A stretch of DNA of 64,000 nt from Eonycteris spelaea (GCA_003508835.1 PUFA01000183.1:434001-498000), one strand, 5' to 3'. Positions 11,311 through 23,016 are shown, numbered from the stretch's first letter. Notes: a model not told the origin generated them from the letters alone. Translations and numbers: made by a program.

Positions 11311-13543
11311 GTTAAGTAGAGAATCCAAACTTCATATCATATCTGGATGCAGTATAGGCCAATTTTACCCCTTCAATCAGATTTGATTGATGTACCCAGT
11401 GAATGAACAAAAGAATTACAGAAAGAAAAAGCAAATGACCTATCTTTTTTTCCTTTTTAGATAAAATGATTCAACTCAAAAATTCCATGCCAGACAATTC
11501 AGCTGACACAGGGAATTTAATGTGACATAGTGTGCTTGCTATTTCTAGGGAAATGGAGTTAGAGAGAGCTTTTAGAGTGCAAAGCAGAAAGCCTTTGCCT
11601 GTTAAAGTATTTTGCACAGGAGTGAAACCGTTCATTGTATGACTAAATCAGTGGAGATTATCTCCTCAGTTGGAATTTCCTTTTATCTGCACGTGTACTT
11701 TGCAGGCATCTGTTCTTACATTTGGTTCAGTGGCTGAGATCTCAAGTGAATGATTCAGTTCAAGGTAATGCTGAATATTGTATTGAAGTTACTATGTAGA
11801 TATTGATTTCATGGCCTTTGACTCTTGCTGAGGTCAGTCATTGACTGGTACATTGAACTCAATCTCATGGGTTCATATTAGCCACCAGTGGTATTGTCCT
11901 CACTAGTTTTGATTTAGTGATGCTGTGGTTCTAACACAACCCTTCTCTGGTGAACAATTTCTTCAGAATTGCTTTAAACAGAACTCACTTGTTGCCTGAT
12001 TGGCAAACAAACCATGATGTTTCATGGGAAGTCAAATGCAGGTTTACACTAGTGATGAACTCTTATATGGCCAAAAGGCACAGTTCTTATGGGAAAGAAT
12101 TAATGAAATTCAGAGCTGGAAGTCAATTCAGCATCTGAAAAAACTCAGGTCTAGGGGCAACATGCTATTCGTATATGTTTCTGTCCTAAAATTAGTTGCA
12201 CTGAGGTTGCTCCAAACCTTTTCCGGTTGTTCTGTTGACCCTGAGGATTCTTTGTCCTCCCACAGACTGCAGAGGGCCTGCAAGAGACACTGTGGTGCTG
12301 CTCTAGGAAAGAGGAGAATCACCACTCTATTGAGGGCCATGTTGCTCCCCATTTCACCCTGCCTCCTGCTTGCTTCCAGGACTACTAGGTCAGGGAATTT
12401 TGTGAAAGCTGTCAGTCCTTTGTCTAGCCCCAACCCCTCTCTCACCCTTCCCAGATTCTTGGTTTAATCCTCTATCCCAGCCTAATATCTATGTGTCCAC
12501 AAACCCTCTCCTCTCTTTTCTAGCAAAACATGCACTCAGAGCCTTTTGCACAGTGATGTATAATTTATTTAAATCTCAAAGTGTGAATCCTGATTTGCAT
12601 GTTGACAAGGATTGAATCTTATAATGAACTGAAATTCTAAAAGGTTAGCTTCATACATGAACCCATGGGAGGAGCACAGAATCAAATGGCTATGAGGGCC
12701 TTACAGGCGATTTGAAGGAATGAAGCAAGCCAGGGGCAGGAGTGAGGTTCTCCAGTGAGGCTCTTTTGCAACCAGGTTCTCAAGGTATCTGATTAACATG
12801 ATGGTGCTGTGCCAGTTTAAAGAGGTTCGAGAGAACAGCACTCAACCAAGACACTCTAGAATGGGGAGTCAGGGTGGTGCCGTTTTCACATCCTGTCCAG
12901 ACTCTTCAACTTCTGGTATAAAAACCAAGTTATGCTTCTCAGGGAAATTCTGGCCATATTTTCCTCTTTGTTATTTTCTTTTATATATAAAGAGGCTGAA
13001 AAATCTATGTTTTATATGAAATCTTCTCATTATTAAATGCTAGGAATTAACTCCAATTATGGAAAATCTTTTTGGAGGGACAAATAATATCATCTGTGGG
13101 CTGAAAATGGCCCTCAGGATGCCCTTTTACAACCTCTGCTGAGGGTGAAAATTTGGAGAAGAGTGGGTCAAGGTGCAACAGAGCAGGTATTCCCCAAAAG
13201 TTGGGAAGGGGAGTGTTGGGGTTTATGAAGAGGCTTATTAGCATCTCCCAGGATGGAATAAATTGAGGAAGTGTAGGACTTTTATCATATGTTTTTTCAA
13301 AGAGAGAGATGATTTTTAAAAGCTACGTAACCCTGACTTAGCGAGTGGACACCCGCATGTGGCCACCCATGTGAGACACTGTATGCCATGAGCAGAAAGG
13401 TCAGGCTACGTGAGGCTGAAAAACACAGATATGAGGGTTACCATACTGCCCTGTCCATGCCACTCCCTGACTATTTCCTGAGCATGGAGCAGGAAAAGCT
13501 CTTGCAAAGGTGGCCAGCAATATAGAATTGTGGAATCTCAGCC
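11311..13543. other. Unassigned sequence with chance open frames
   Basis: No repeat family recognised over about 2.2 kb. Overlapping frames exist at 12024-12467 (plus, 147 codons) and 12128-12445 (minus, 105 codons). They share the same DNA, neither shows a domain, and no splice or promoter context was seen, so neither is called as a gene. Confidence 0.45.
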
Positions 13544-13551
13544 CTCTAAAC
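13544..13551. repeat. Target-site duplication, left copy (8 bp)
   Basis: The octamer ctctaaac abuts the left terminus of the hAT element and recurs exactly at 13760-13767. Eight-bp duplications are diagnostic of hAT transposition. Confidence 0.9.
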
Positions 13552-13759
13552 TAGGGGTCCCCAAAACCCAGGCTGTGGGCCTGTTAGGAACCAGGCTGCA
13601 TAGCAGGAGGTGAGCGGCAGGCAAGCAAGTGAAGCTTCATCTTTATTTGCAGCTACTCCCCAGCACTAGTATCACTGTCTCAGCATCACCTCAAATCATC
13701 AGGCATTAGATTCTCATAGGAGCACTTGTCCCTGGTGCCAAAAAGGTTGGGGACTGCTG
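13552..13759 (-). mobile_element. MER1-like non-autonomous hAT-Charlie element
   Basis: A 208-bp element with decayed terminal inverted repeats: taggggtcccca at the left and ttggggactgctg at the right, so about 10 of 13 positions pair. Interior blocks 'ggcctgttaggaaccaggct', 'agcaggaggtgagcggcagg', 'catcaggcattagattctca' and 'cctggtgccaaaaaggttgg' match my recollection of the MER1 (Charlie3-derived) family. It has no transposase reading frame and would have been mobilised in trans. It is shorter than a full MER1, with the middle deleted. Exact 8-bp duplications flank it. Strand is nominal. Confidence 0.85.
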
Positions 13760-13767
13760 CTCTAAAC
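13760..13767. repeat. Target-site duplication, right copy (8 bp)
   Basis: The second exact copy of ctctaaac, immediately after the right terminus of the hAT element. Confidence 0.9.
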
Positions 13768-14144
13768 ATCCTTAGCAGTCATCTGTTCAACCCTGTCATC
13801 TTACGCAGAACAACTGAGCCTAGAAAATGAGAGACTTCTTGTTCTCAACCTCATACAACTGGTTTGTGGCCAAGTTGAGGCAACAACTCAGGTCCCTGCT
13901 GTCCAGTATAAAGCTTGGCTTGAAAACCTCTAACCCTCACCATCATTCTCACCCTAGGAAAAGTCATAAAGGGCATTTGTGAAAAAAAAAACAAGTACAG
14001 CTTCATTTTGATATCTTTGTAAGACTTTTCATTTCAAAATTCTTGCAAGGCAGGAAAAAAATTCTTTCTCAAATTATGCACCTTATGTAAGGCTCAGAAA
14101 GGAGAGACACCTAATCATTTTATGCTGTGTTAATTATGATGAAG
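13768..14144. other. Unassigned sequence
   Basis: No gene recognised. The part 13768-13910 ('agtcatctgttcaaccctgt', 'gcagaacaactgagcctaga') may be a decayed reverse MIR, too weak to call separately. Confidence 0.4.
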
Positions 14145-14335
14145 AGCTTAGTAAGTGTACATGCCTGACACTCTATAAAATGTTCATTTCATGCACACTG
14201 CTGCATTAATCCACATTATTAACCCCTTTAACAGTTGGGGGTAGTGAAGCTAAGAAGTCTGCCCAAATGCTCACAATTAGAAAGTGATAGAGCCAGGAAT
14301 TAACCCCCATAGTCTGACCAGAGCCTTAACTGAGC
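14145..14335 (-). repeat. MIR SINE, reverse
   Basis: Reverse-MIR order: 'tgttcatttcatgcacac', 'taatccacattattaacccc', 'gctaagaagtctgcccaaat', 'tagaaagtgatagagccagg' and 'aattaacccccatagtctga'. Confidence 0.75.
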
Positions 14336-16110
14336 TATAGCTGAGCTTTGCACCTGACTCTAGTTTCAAGAGATATTAGCTTTCGAAGGTCCATTTTCCA
14401 GAAAAGTGACCACTGTCCTGGCATCTAGGGAGTCGCTCCAGTCCCTCATGCAAAACACTACTCTAAGCCCATTTTATCACATTTTTTTTTCAGGCTTCGA
14501 AAACAGTCTTCTCTCATTATGCCAATTAGGCAGGAACAGATGGTCTTCTAGTCAATAGTTAACCATTTAACATTTATGGAAGAAAAACCTGGAAGGTTTA
14601 TTTCAAGTATGAAAGTGTCAGCCCAAAGGGAAAAAATTTAAATAGTTATGGGGGTGGAGGGAGAGTCCTAGAGGAAGACTTTCTGCACTTTAACTGGATG
14701 TCATGGAATGTCTACACTATAATGGCAGAATGCCTTGATCCCAGAAGAATACACATAAACAGAGGAGGTAATTGGATTTATTGTTTTGACACCTGAGAAG
14801 ATGACAAGAAACCTTTAACCCTCCGATAATCAGCAAAGTGTATTGTCATTGTGTAACACTCAACCAGACTATGGGATATTGCATTAGTAAGTCAGCTGGC
14901 CTATTAAAGGCATGTAATTTTTTTATATACTGAGCACAGAAGTGGTTAGGATTCAAAACAGCTTCCTTGTCTGTGACATGCATCCAAATTTTTAATAGCA
15001 ACTAAGTACCTTACTAAGCAATTGAATAAAATAATGCATTTAAGCCCCAGAAAAACTTTTCAGACCTCTTTTTATCTTTACATTTTACTGATGGAAAATG
15101 GTTGTAATTCAAGTTTATAGACTGGGCATATGCTGTGCAATAGCTTTTTTCTTTGTATAACTCAAGCATTCCAAACTATTGGAGTTAACCAATTTTGATC
15201 ATTTTAAAACTAGCTGTCAGATTTAATCTGTGCTAAAGAGACAGAGGGTAAATGTATTCCAAAGCTTGTCATATAATTTACAGATTATTTTTACAATTTA
15301 TATTATATCAAATAGGGTATATTAGGCTCTCAGAAAGCACATAATGATCAATTAATTTTAGCAGAGCAATCCTGGTAGCACTTATGGGACAGAAATGATC
15401 AGACCTTTTTCTAGCTAAGTCCCAAGGTCAAGTCATCAAATATGACTGATTACATTTTCTAATGGTTTCTCTATGCCTATTAAAGAGCACTCAGCTATTC
15501 AGACTCTCCATTGATCATGACATTCAAAATTTTCTCTGATGGCTCCTGACAAGCAAAAATGTATTCTCTAATCTCTAACCACATAAACAATAGCTAACCA
15601 CTTATAATTGAGTTTAAATTGATTTCAGGTGGCTTCAGAGAAAAGCAATTTCTACAACAGATTAACCTCTTAATTAAAGTATATTAAGAATACTGTCAGG
15701 TGTAGAAATTCTGCTACAGCAGAAAATTATACCTCATTGACATTCATTTGTAAAAGAATTGCTGTTCTGTTCCCGGGTAACAGGTTACTTATTTGTGGTT
15801 TTCTTCATTAGGTCAACTCAAAGCCTGGCTTGTGGTAGAACATCAATCTTCCCTGTGGGACACACGGGGAGGGGGTGATGGGAGGTAGATATTGTTTATG
15901 GCATGATGCTGTTCTTGTACTTATCTGAATAAAATTACTTCTCTCAGAGGATGGAACTTTCTTCAAAAACCATAGACTACCTTAAACGATCTGAGAAATG
16001 AGGAAAAGCAGTGCCAACTTCCACATCAATAGTGACCCAGCTGGTTTCTGTGAGGTGTTCTTCAGTGCATTTTAAGTAGACACCATCGCTGTCTTCTAAG
16101 TCTTTGCTCA
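14336..16110. other. Repeat-poor AT-rich block, candidate conserved non-coding DNA
   Basis: From about 14.7 to 16.1 kb no repeat or open frame of note was recognised. The sequence is rich in TAAT/ATTA cores, for example 'gatcaattaattttagcag' near 15349 and 'acctcttaattaaagtatat' near 15666. A weak reverse-MIR resemblance exists near 15000-15130. Absence of repeats and homeodomain-like motifs is compatible with a conserved regulatory element, but conservation cannot be judged from one sequence. Confidence 0.3.
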
Positions 16111-16111
16111 A

Positions 16112-16212
16112 GAGTGGTTCTCAGGAATTTTGGGACTATTAGAAATGCAGAGCCTCAGGCCCCACCCCAGGGAATTCTCTTGAGAGGTTAAAGTTTAAAG
16201 AGTATTGCTCTA
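16112..16212 (+). mobile_element. MER5A-like hAT-Charlie fragment
   Basis: 'agagtggttctcaggaattt', 'attagaaatgcagagcctca' and 'ggccccaccccagggaattc' are the diagnostic MER5A blocks in order. It is internally shortened, lacking the 'gtggggcccagcaatctgtg' part. Confidence 0.75.
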
Positions 16213-16831
16213 AGAGAATGTTATGTTTGGATTCCCATTATCTCAGGCTGTATCTATACAACATTAGAAACGTTTGGTCAGTTTGGTGAAAAACAAACAG
16301 TGGAACTGGTTGTCAAGCATTATGTAAACCCAACAATTTCCTCCCTATTTTTCTACTTTTCACCTTCCTTCTTTCAAGACTCTCCTAGTTTTCTATACTT
16401 TCTGGCTTTGAACATTCCAGGTGAAATCAGTCCCATTCATCCAGTTCTGGCCTAGGACATGAGACACATGGAGTTCTTGACTTGGGCTACAGTTGGTTTG
16501 AGGATCAAGCTTCATTCCTGTACTTGACCCTAGGAGTTTGGTTTCTTAGCACTGAAACCTTTGGCTCATGCTACTGAATTGGTCCCAGGCTCTGTCCTTA
16601 TCTTGAGGATTTTTTTGCTGCCTTTTGAATTTGTATTTTTTATCTTGTCCACCTGGTCTGAAGATACCTACTTTCTACTCTACCTGTTAAACTTAGGGTT
16701 ATGGTGTTGACTTCTAACCTACCCCACAGATGGCAGCCTCCAGTCTGCCTTAACATGGCTTGTGGTAGTTAAAAGGAAGTTACACAAGAATGCAGCTGTG
16801 CTCAGCATTCAGGTGCCATTAAGAAAAATTG
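16213..16831. other. Unassigned sequence
   Basis: No gene or repeat recognised. Confidence 0.45.
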
Positions 16832-17008
16832 TTTTAGAACAACAAATCTCAGGTTTGGCTAGATATTAGCATCCCCTGAGGAGATCCAAATTTTCTAATG
16901 CCCAGGATCCCATCCTAGATGAGTTTAAATCTCATGTCCTGGGTATAAGTAGTTATAAAAATCTCCCTAGGTGATTCTGCATGCAGCCAGTTAGGGAACA
17001 TTAGCTTA
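16832..17008 (+). mobile_element. MER5-type hAT-Charlie fragment
   Basis: 'aacaaatctcaggtttggct' followed by 'attagcatcccctgaggaga', 'aggatcccatcctagatgag' and 'cctaggtgattctgcatgca' follow the MER5-group order (catcacctggg..., ccccaccccaga..., ccaggtgattctgatgca). The subfamily is uncertain. Confidence 0.6.
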
Positions 17009-17762
17009 GAGAAACTTCCTTACCCTAGTCATGACCAATCACACCCCATCCTCTATGCTTAACAATTTACTTCTTGTATTTTATGCAGTCTCTCTCTCTA
17101 CCACCAGAGCATCTAGAAAAATGTGAATGAAGAGTATAGAGCATCTGCGTGTGTTAATGGGGGAAAGAGAGAGGACAGTGAGGAAGGAAGAAGAACCTCC
17201 ATGCGTTATCAGTCATATTGCTAAGACTATGCCAGGAAATGTTTACACAGAATGAATAGCAAACTGGCTACTCCAACTGCCTCCAGTTTAAGATGCAAAC
17301 TAATTTAGAAGAGTCACAAAAAGTGAGACAATGTAAGCCAGTAATCATAACCACTCCCAAGCCTGAAAGAAAGGCAGACAGCAAAAGGGAAGAGATTCAA
17401 CATGATACAGCAAATGTTCTCTCACTTGCAAATATTCAAAAATGAAAAATACCTCCACACTCTGTCCATAAGTGGCAGTTCTCAACCTGTCCTGAGCATC
17501 TCTCAATCTTGGAGGTAAAGCAGAGAGGGCACCAGGTGCTCTGGCAAAAATCTGTCCATGCCCAAGATTAATAAGAGATGAAGAAGACAGCAAAAGCACC
17601 ACCCACACCAGGGCCTCTAGTCTGGTGCCCGCCCCTCCATGGATCTGAGTCTATGTTGGAGCCAGGTTAGACCACCTGCTATAGTGAGTAGAAAGCCAGG
17701 ATGCCCCCACATGCTTCTGCTGCTTATCATTTCTTTCATGGGTCAAGAATTCATAACAACTG
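17009..17762. other. Unassigned sequence with an unassigned reverse frame
   Basis: An 87-codon reverse frame at 17345-17608 has a hydrophobic N-terminus (MWVVLLLSSSS...). No family is recognised and no codon-level evidence supports expression. No repeat recognised. Confidence 0.4.
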
Positions 17763-17985
17763 CCACATTGTGCTTGGTTCTCTAATGTCATCCCCAGACC
17801 TGCAGATGAGCTGCACCTGGGAACTCGTTAGACATGCAAATACTCCGGGGCCGGGGGTAGGGGGGGAACCAGAGCTGCTGAAACAGAAACTTTGGAGGTG
17901 GGGCCCAGCAAGCTGTGTCTTAGAAACCCCTCCCACACCCCCAGCTATTCTGACACACATATACACAAGTTTGAGAACCACTATT
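17763..17985 (+). mobile_element. MER5A hAT-Charlie element, nearly complete
   Basis: Clear MER5A blocks occur in order: 'gagctgcacctgggaactcg', 'ttagacatgcaaatactccg', 'gaaacagaaactttggaggt', 'ggggcccagcaagctgtgtc', and the terminal 'aagtttgagaaccactattt'. The opposed frames of 134 and 124 codons covering 17701-18125 run through this transposon and are not genes. Confidence 0.88.
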
Positions 17986-18529
17986 TTATACTTACTTAGA
18001 GCTTGCTTGTGTGTCCCCTCAGTCATCTTTTTCACCTGGTCTGATAAGGGAAGGGAAGATGTTGAAAACTCCTGTTTCCCACTGAGACTGCCTGCTCTGG
18101 AGTGATAGGCCAGTTCTTTGGCCATTTGCCTTTCTGAATGTCCTAGCCTCTGTTGTCCAGGCTCCTGGCTGTGATTCCTGATCCCTGCAGTCTGGCTCCC
18201 CAGATATAATCTTTACGTGTTGAACCTGAGGTTGCTGCCAGCTCCTTGCTGTTCAGTTTATCTCCCAGGCTCTAGCCCCACTCCTCCACCTGACCCTCCC
18301 ACCCTGCTTCCTTCTCTCATAACAGCTAAGGCCCAGACTCACTCTAAGCAGCCCTGAGTGATGAGTAACATCAGCTCTGTTTGCCCTTCATGTCTCCTTG
18401 TGCTCTCCCAACTTGCTACATTTAGTTAGCTACCAATATGTTGCTAGGGGCCAATATTTTTTAATGAAAGAATTAAGCAATTTTTGGTTTCCAAAATTTT
18501 TCTACTTTTATTATCTCATTAGCTCATTG
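17986..18529. other. Unassigned C-rich sequence
   Basis: Pyrimidine-rich DNA between 18120 and 18420 with a distant resemblance to the middle of L2, not strong enough to call. Confidence 0.35.
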
Positions 18530-18680
18530 TTACAGTCAAATAAAATACTCGAGTATTTTCCCTAACAGTCAACACCACTAAGACCAATCCAGGTAATAAT
18601 CCAATTAGTATTAGAACAAAGACTGGAATTCAGGTCTCTTAAAACCTGACTCAGCGCTGTTTCCAATAAGCTGCATTTTC
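18530..18680 (-). repeat. Possible MIR fragment, reverse
   Basis: 'tagaacaaagactggaattc' followed by 'aggtctcttaaaacctgact' resembles the reverse-MIR end 'agagccgggattcgaacccaggtctgtctgact'. The rest is decayed. Confidence 0.4.
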
Positions 18681-20251
18681 CACACGCTTAATTCATCTCT
18701 CTGATGGCATTTTCCACTCTCCCCAGTAGCATACCATTAACATTTTCATGAAGGGCCCAGATTTGTAATCAGCATTCACCTACAGCAAATACCGGTTTAA
18801 GCCAGGCAAACTACAAAGAATGTTTTTACCTTGTCACACAGGCATACACCAAAAGATTTAGAAAAGATAAGAGGATGGATGTTTGGGCTATACAAAGGGG
18901 TCACCTACAGCCATGGCGATAAGATTCCTGGGGTCAAATGAGCCTATAGTTATTGACAGAGGTGATTAATAGGACAGTGACTCTTGCAGTAGTTGAGAAA
19001 ACAAGAGTCTTTCAATTTGAACCTCTTATTATTTACATTTACTGTGCATTTCTTAGGAAGATCAAGAGTGAATTTGGGCATTTGAGAGCTAATGGGATTT
19101 TTTTAGGACCATCTACTATAATCTCTAGAATCTGAAGGCTGGTGTTTTGCCTGGAGGAGAAGCACCCACCTGCTAGCCTGGGCCTGCACAGAGGATAGGG
19201 GGTGAAGGCCCTGAACTAGGACACAACCATCCCCAGTGTGTGGTAGAAGGGTTGGGTGGTCACTCACCTATCCCAGGTTCTGAACCTATGTTTCAGGCTC
19301 TCAATGCAAGCCCTGTGACCTGGTGTTTAGATTAAAATGTTGAAAACAGGTGCCTGTCCTTCAGTTTGGGCTCAAGAAGTGGTGGCTTTGTTGACCATCT
19401 CCCATCATCATATGTCATGTTTTTACCAACAATACTCTCTTCAATGCTATGTAGCATCAATATAATCCCTTGAAACACTGAAAAATTAAGTTGGTCAACT
19501 AAGCTGAGTAATTTCAGCTCACATGTTCCAAGAAGAGGGCTAGACTTGGGTCTCATTCCCTGCCCTGTTCATGTGACCCTGAAAATTACTGGCCATCTCT
19601 CTCATGCTAGAATGCTCTTTAGCATTCCATGCCTCTACGGTGCTGCTCAAACATAAAATGAGCTATTTAAATAGGAGTAGTTTGTAAACTGAAAGGCACC
19701 ACAAAAAAATAAAAATTGTATGTCAAAAAAATAAGTTCAACTCTTTTTTTCTACTGAATTCATTAACTAGCTAAGAGTCAGTGAAGGAAGCAAGATATTT
19801 TATGACTGGATTCATTCCAAGTATACTTTCTACAAATATCTATTAAGGTCCTAACATGAACCAGGCACTTTTATAGATAGTTTCTCTTTTCAGAGACAAG
19901 ACATTTATGACCAGATTACTTCTGTATCTTCTCATATTTTTGCAAGTATTACACCTACCGTTGATTAAATACCTAGAGCTGAACCTGCATAGGTTAGTTT
20001 TGTAGGATTCAAAGAGCATGGTTTGATTCCACAAGCACCAACTTGTCCTTATCTTGCCTCAGCATCTTGCCATAGGTAAATCTGGGTGGACTATGGGGCA
20101 AGGTCATTTCTTTTTCATGGAGACCGTTTTGTCACATCCATATTGTAGTTCTAGGAAATGTGTTTGCACCTCTTTAGTTAGGAACTCAGACCCATAACAA
20201 TTCTTCTCATTGAATTTTGTATTATCTTTGGAATAATAATAATAAATAATA
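18681..20251. other. Unassigned sequence
   Basis: No gene or clear repeat. Short frames at 18953, 19332 and 19843 carry no recognisable domain. A block near 19835-19880 ('ctaacatgaaccaggcactt') may be a trace of reverse L2. Confidence 0.4.
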
Positions 20252-20276
20252 ATAGGCACCCTTAGTGGGTGCCTAT
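20252..20276. repeat. Perfect 10-bp inverted repeat at the edge of a MIR
   Basis: Arms ataggcaccc (20252-20261) and gggtgcctat (20267-20276) are exact complements around a 5-nt spacer. Confidence 0.8.
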
Positions 20277-20440
20277 ACACAGCATTTCATCCTCACAACA
20301 TCTTCACAACATCTTCGCAACCCTATAAGGGTGAATCCAATGGTTATCATTTTCCAAGTTGAAAAACAAAGAAACATCACAGTGCTCATTAATGATAGGT
20401 CTCTGAGTCTAAATCAATGTCTCTTCCTACCCTACACAGT
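20277..20440 (-). repeat. MIR SINE fragment, reverse
   Basis: 'acagcatttcatcctcacaa' followed by 'ccctataagggtgaatccaa', 'ttatcattttccaagttgaa' and a decayed 'gaggctcagagagg' zone is the usual reverse-MIR order. The hairpin just upstream may include its first bases. Confidence 0.6.
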
Positions 20441-20689
20441 AGGTCTATCTTGGAATATTAGTTGTACTTATCACCGGCATCATCGTAAACACCTACAAGG
20501 TATGTTTCTGCGTCTCTAAAACCCAGCACTGGCCCATGGCTGTGGCTTTGACTTGCACCAGAGAAGTAATAGAAAATAAGTACCTTCAATATGAAGCCCC
20601 TCAGATGCAGCCTACAGGAAATAAGGCAGGATGAACAATATCAAGACTCTGAAACTCCACAGTCCAACAGATTTGGCTTAAAATATTAA
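20441..20689. other. Unassigned sequence
   Basis: No gene or repeat recognised between the two MIR copies. Confidence 0.4.
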
Positions 20690-20890
20690 ATATTTCACCT
20701 TTTAGTCGTATGTACTTTGGGCAGTTACTTTCTCATTCTTGATTTTCCCACATGTAAAACAAGAAGTATGGTTCCCATGGGGTGAAATAAAAAGGGTTGT
20801 AGTGTTGTTACTGAATGAAATAAAATGAGGGTTTAACACATAAAGTAAATGCTGAAGAATACTTACTAATGTTGATTATTATTATTGCAT
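20690..20890 (+). repeat. MIR SINE fragment
   Basis: 'tttgggcagttactttctca', 'ttgattttcccacatgtaaa' and 'tgaataaaatgagggtttaa'-type blocks fit the MIR core and 3' part, ending in ATT repeats. Confidence 0.6.
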
Positions 20891-20945
20891 TAGACAGAGA
20901 TGGAATGGAATTTCATCAGTCATCCAGGCAGCACACATTCTTGAT

Positions 20946-20949
<4 letters not shown>

Positions 20950-20997
<48 letters not shown>
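20950..20997. repeat. (CA)n microsatellite
   Basis: About 24 uninterrupted CA dinucleotides. The HTHTHT-type frame at 20869-21111 is produced by it. Confidence 0.97.
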
Positions 20998-20998
<1 letters not shown>

Positions 20999-21639
20999 AC
21001 TGTCATTTGGAAGGTGAATTTCTCACTGGCCTTCTATTATCATATCTGCAAGAGGGAATAAAGAGGAAGCAAAGCCTGCTCCTCTGGGCAAGAGAATACC
21101 CAAGGACCTGAACAAATGATCTCCACAGAATCTGGAATTTCAGGGGACACAGGAAGGAGTCAAAGGGAAGAAAGGCAGCCATACTGTCATGGTTTTGCTA
21201 CAGGAAACTATTGATGGAGAGGTAGCCTTTAGAAAGCTCACTGAAACTTACAAAACCATGACTAGCATAGTAGGAAAGTTTGCCAAATTATGCGATTTGG
21301 AGCAAAATGCTCCTTTCTGCCCCCATAGTGATGTTCAGCTTCTGGCTATGCCAAAACTAGTTGCTGGCAAGAAAATCACTAAAAAAAAATTTTTTGGCAT
21401 ATGAAAAAATGCAGGGAAGTAGAAAATGAACACTAGAGGATTATTTTCCTTAATCTCTTATTAAAATAATTTTTTGAATTTGGCAAAATGGCATTAATCA
21501 AAACACATAATTTATAATGAAATTCATTTCAAAGCTTTAAATTGGGAGAAATAACTTTTTGTGAAAGTTTTGGATAGTAATCTATCCTACAGACATATTC
21601 TCATATGCACAATCAAGTATAAGGTCATTTAGTGCAATA
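20998..21639. other. Unassigned sequence with a 71-codon frame
   Basis: A plus-strand frame at 21189-21404 begins MVLLQETIDGE and contains no run of low complexity until a lysine-rich end (KKITKKKF). No family is recognised, and no start context, splice signal or neighbouring exon was identified. Confidence 0.35.
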
Positions 21640-21965
21640 TTTTTAAAAATAATTGTGTGAAACAATTGAAAGTTCCAAAATAGGAGAATAGCTAAGTAGA
21701 ATATAGCAAATGTACTAACAGAATACCATAAAACTAGTAAATTAATGAATTATATAGTCATATTGATATAGAATACAATACTATAAATTGAAAAAAAAGG
21801 CAATCCATTACACAATATATTTAGTATGTGATTTGTAAAGATGGTCCAGAAGAAGACACAATAAGCTGTATTCTCGTCTTTGACAAGGAAACAGGTTGAG
21901 ATTGGGTGTCAGGAACTTCAACTTTTTACTACCTGTGCTCTATACTTTATATTTTAATGAGATGT
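21640..21965 (+). repeat. Old LINE (L1M-like) 3' fragment
   Basis: 'ccaaaataggagaatagcta' and 'agtagaatatagcaaatgta' match the LINE block 'aataggggaatggctaaata...tatggtaca'. The end 'aactttttactacctgtgct' to 'ttatattttaatgagatg' fits 'cttactttttactgtatacc'. Family is approximate. Confidence 0.5.
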
Positions 21966-21974
21966 ATATATTCC

Positions 21975-22335
21975 ACCTTATGTTCCTTCACTCCTTGCTG
22001 CTCCTCCTTCCTGCAGGGCCTTCATATTTCAGGACTTGGCTTAAATCTCAGCTGATCTGGCCATTATCAAAATAACAACCACCATCGCCCACGCCAACAT
22101 TCTCCATCATCCTTTCCAGCTTTTCTTTCATCCTTACCACATATCATCACCTAACATTTTATTTATCTTACTTATATGTCTTCTTTATTATCTGTCTGTC
22201 CCCTACAAGAGTGGACACTCTCTGAGGGCAGAGATTGTCTGTTTTATTCATTTCACCATTTCTACTGCCTAGTATAATGTCTCGCACTTTGTAAAGACTT
22301 AAATATCAATTAACTAAGTGAATGTTTGTGAAATA
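21975..22335 (+). repeat. L2 LINE 3' portion
   Basis: The order is typical of L2: 'aggacttggcttaaatctca', then 'cacctaacattttatttatc', 'ctacaagagtggacactctc', 'tgagggcagagattgtctgt' and 'cctagtataatgtctcgcac', with a decayed 'aataaat...tgaatg' tail. Confidence 0.85.
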
Positions 22336-22360
22336 CTTATGCAATAAACAGTTAAATACT

Positions 22361-22443
22361 TATGTCTATATATATGTGTGTGTTTACATATATGTACATT
22401 GTACATATATGTATATGTTTATATTTGTGTATATGTATATATA
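22361..22443. repeat. AT-rich TATG-type microsatellite containing a 13-bp palindrome
   Basis: Alternating purine-pyrimidine DNA of tatg and tata units. Arms at 22385-22397 and 22401-22413 (tacatatatgtac and gtacatatatgta) are exact complements around 'att'. The opposed ORFs over this patch (22352-22546 minus, 22362-22649 plus) arise from it. Confidence 0.85.
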
Positions 22444-22981
22444 AAAATGTAAATGTCATTGAAATTGTGACAACTGTAAAAAGCAAGCATGAAAATATTG
22501 ATGCTTTAAGACCAAAGGAGGCCCTCAAGTACAGAGCACTCTTCAAACCTTTTTATGACTGTTTACCCTGTCTTTTTACCGTTTTAACTTGCTTTTTATT
22601 TGAAGTTACTTTTTCTCCACATTTTTCCATGGCAATGGTTCTATATTAGAACCTCAGTACTTATAAAATAGAAAAAGTCAACTCATAAAGAGAATGAGGC
22701 CACTTAAGTATTTTAAGCTAGGGGTGGCAGAGGACAGTTGCTATTTTATACCAGCCTCAGACTCCATTATTTCTCTGGTTGCTCTAAATTAAGAAAATTT
22801 TGATTTGTATAGGTATTCACAAATAATAATTTTTAAATAAGCAGACCACCTTATGGATTCAGAAAATGGTCCCATTCAACTGAAATGACAAGAGAAACTT
22901 TACCCCAAAGTATGCATAACTTAAACGGATATGGCAGCACAGACTTATGAGTAAGTGTTGTCTCCAGTAAACAAACTTTTG

Positions 22982-22983
<2 letters not shown>
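22444..22983. other. Unassigned AT-rich sequence
   Basis: No gene or repeat recognised. Confidence 0.45.

Positions 22984-23015
<32 letters not shown>
22984..23015. repeat. (AC)n microsatellite
   Basis: Sixteen AC dinucleotides without interruption. Confidence 0.96.

Positions 23016-23016
<1 letters not shown>

Noticed and set aside
12024..12467. 147-codon plus-strand frame as a gene
   Set aside because: It overlaps a 105-codon antisense frame, and shows no domain, no signal peptide logic and no splice context. Length is within chance expectation for 64 kb.
17701..18125. Opposed 134- and 124-codon frames
   Set aside because: They run through a MER5A transposon; MER5A is non-coding.
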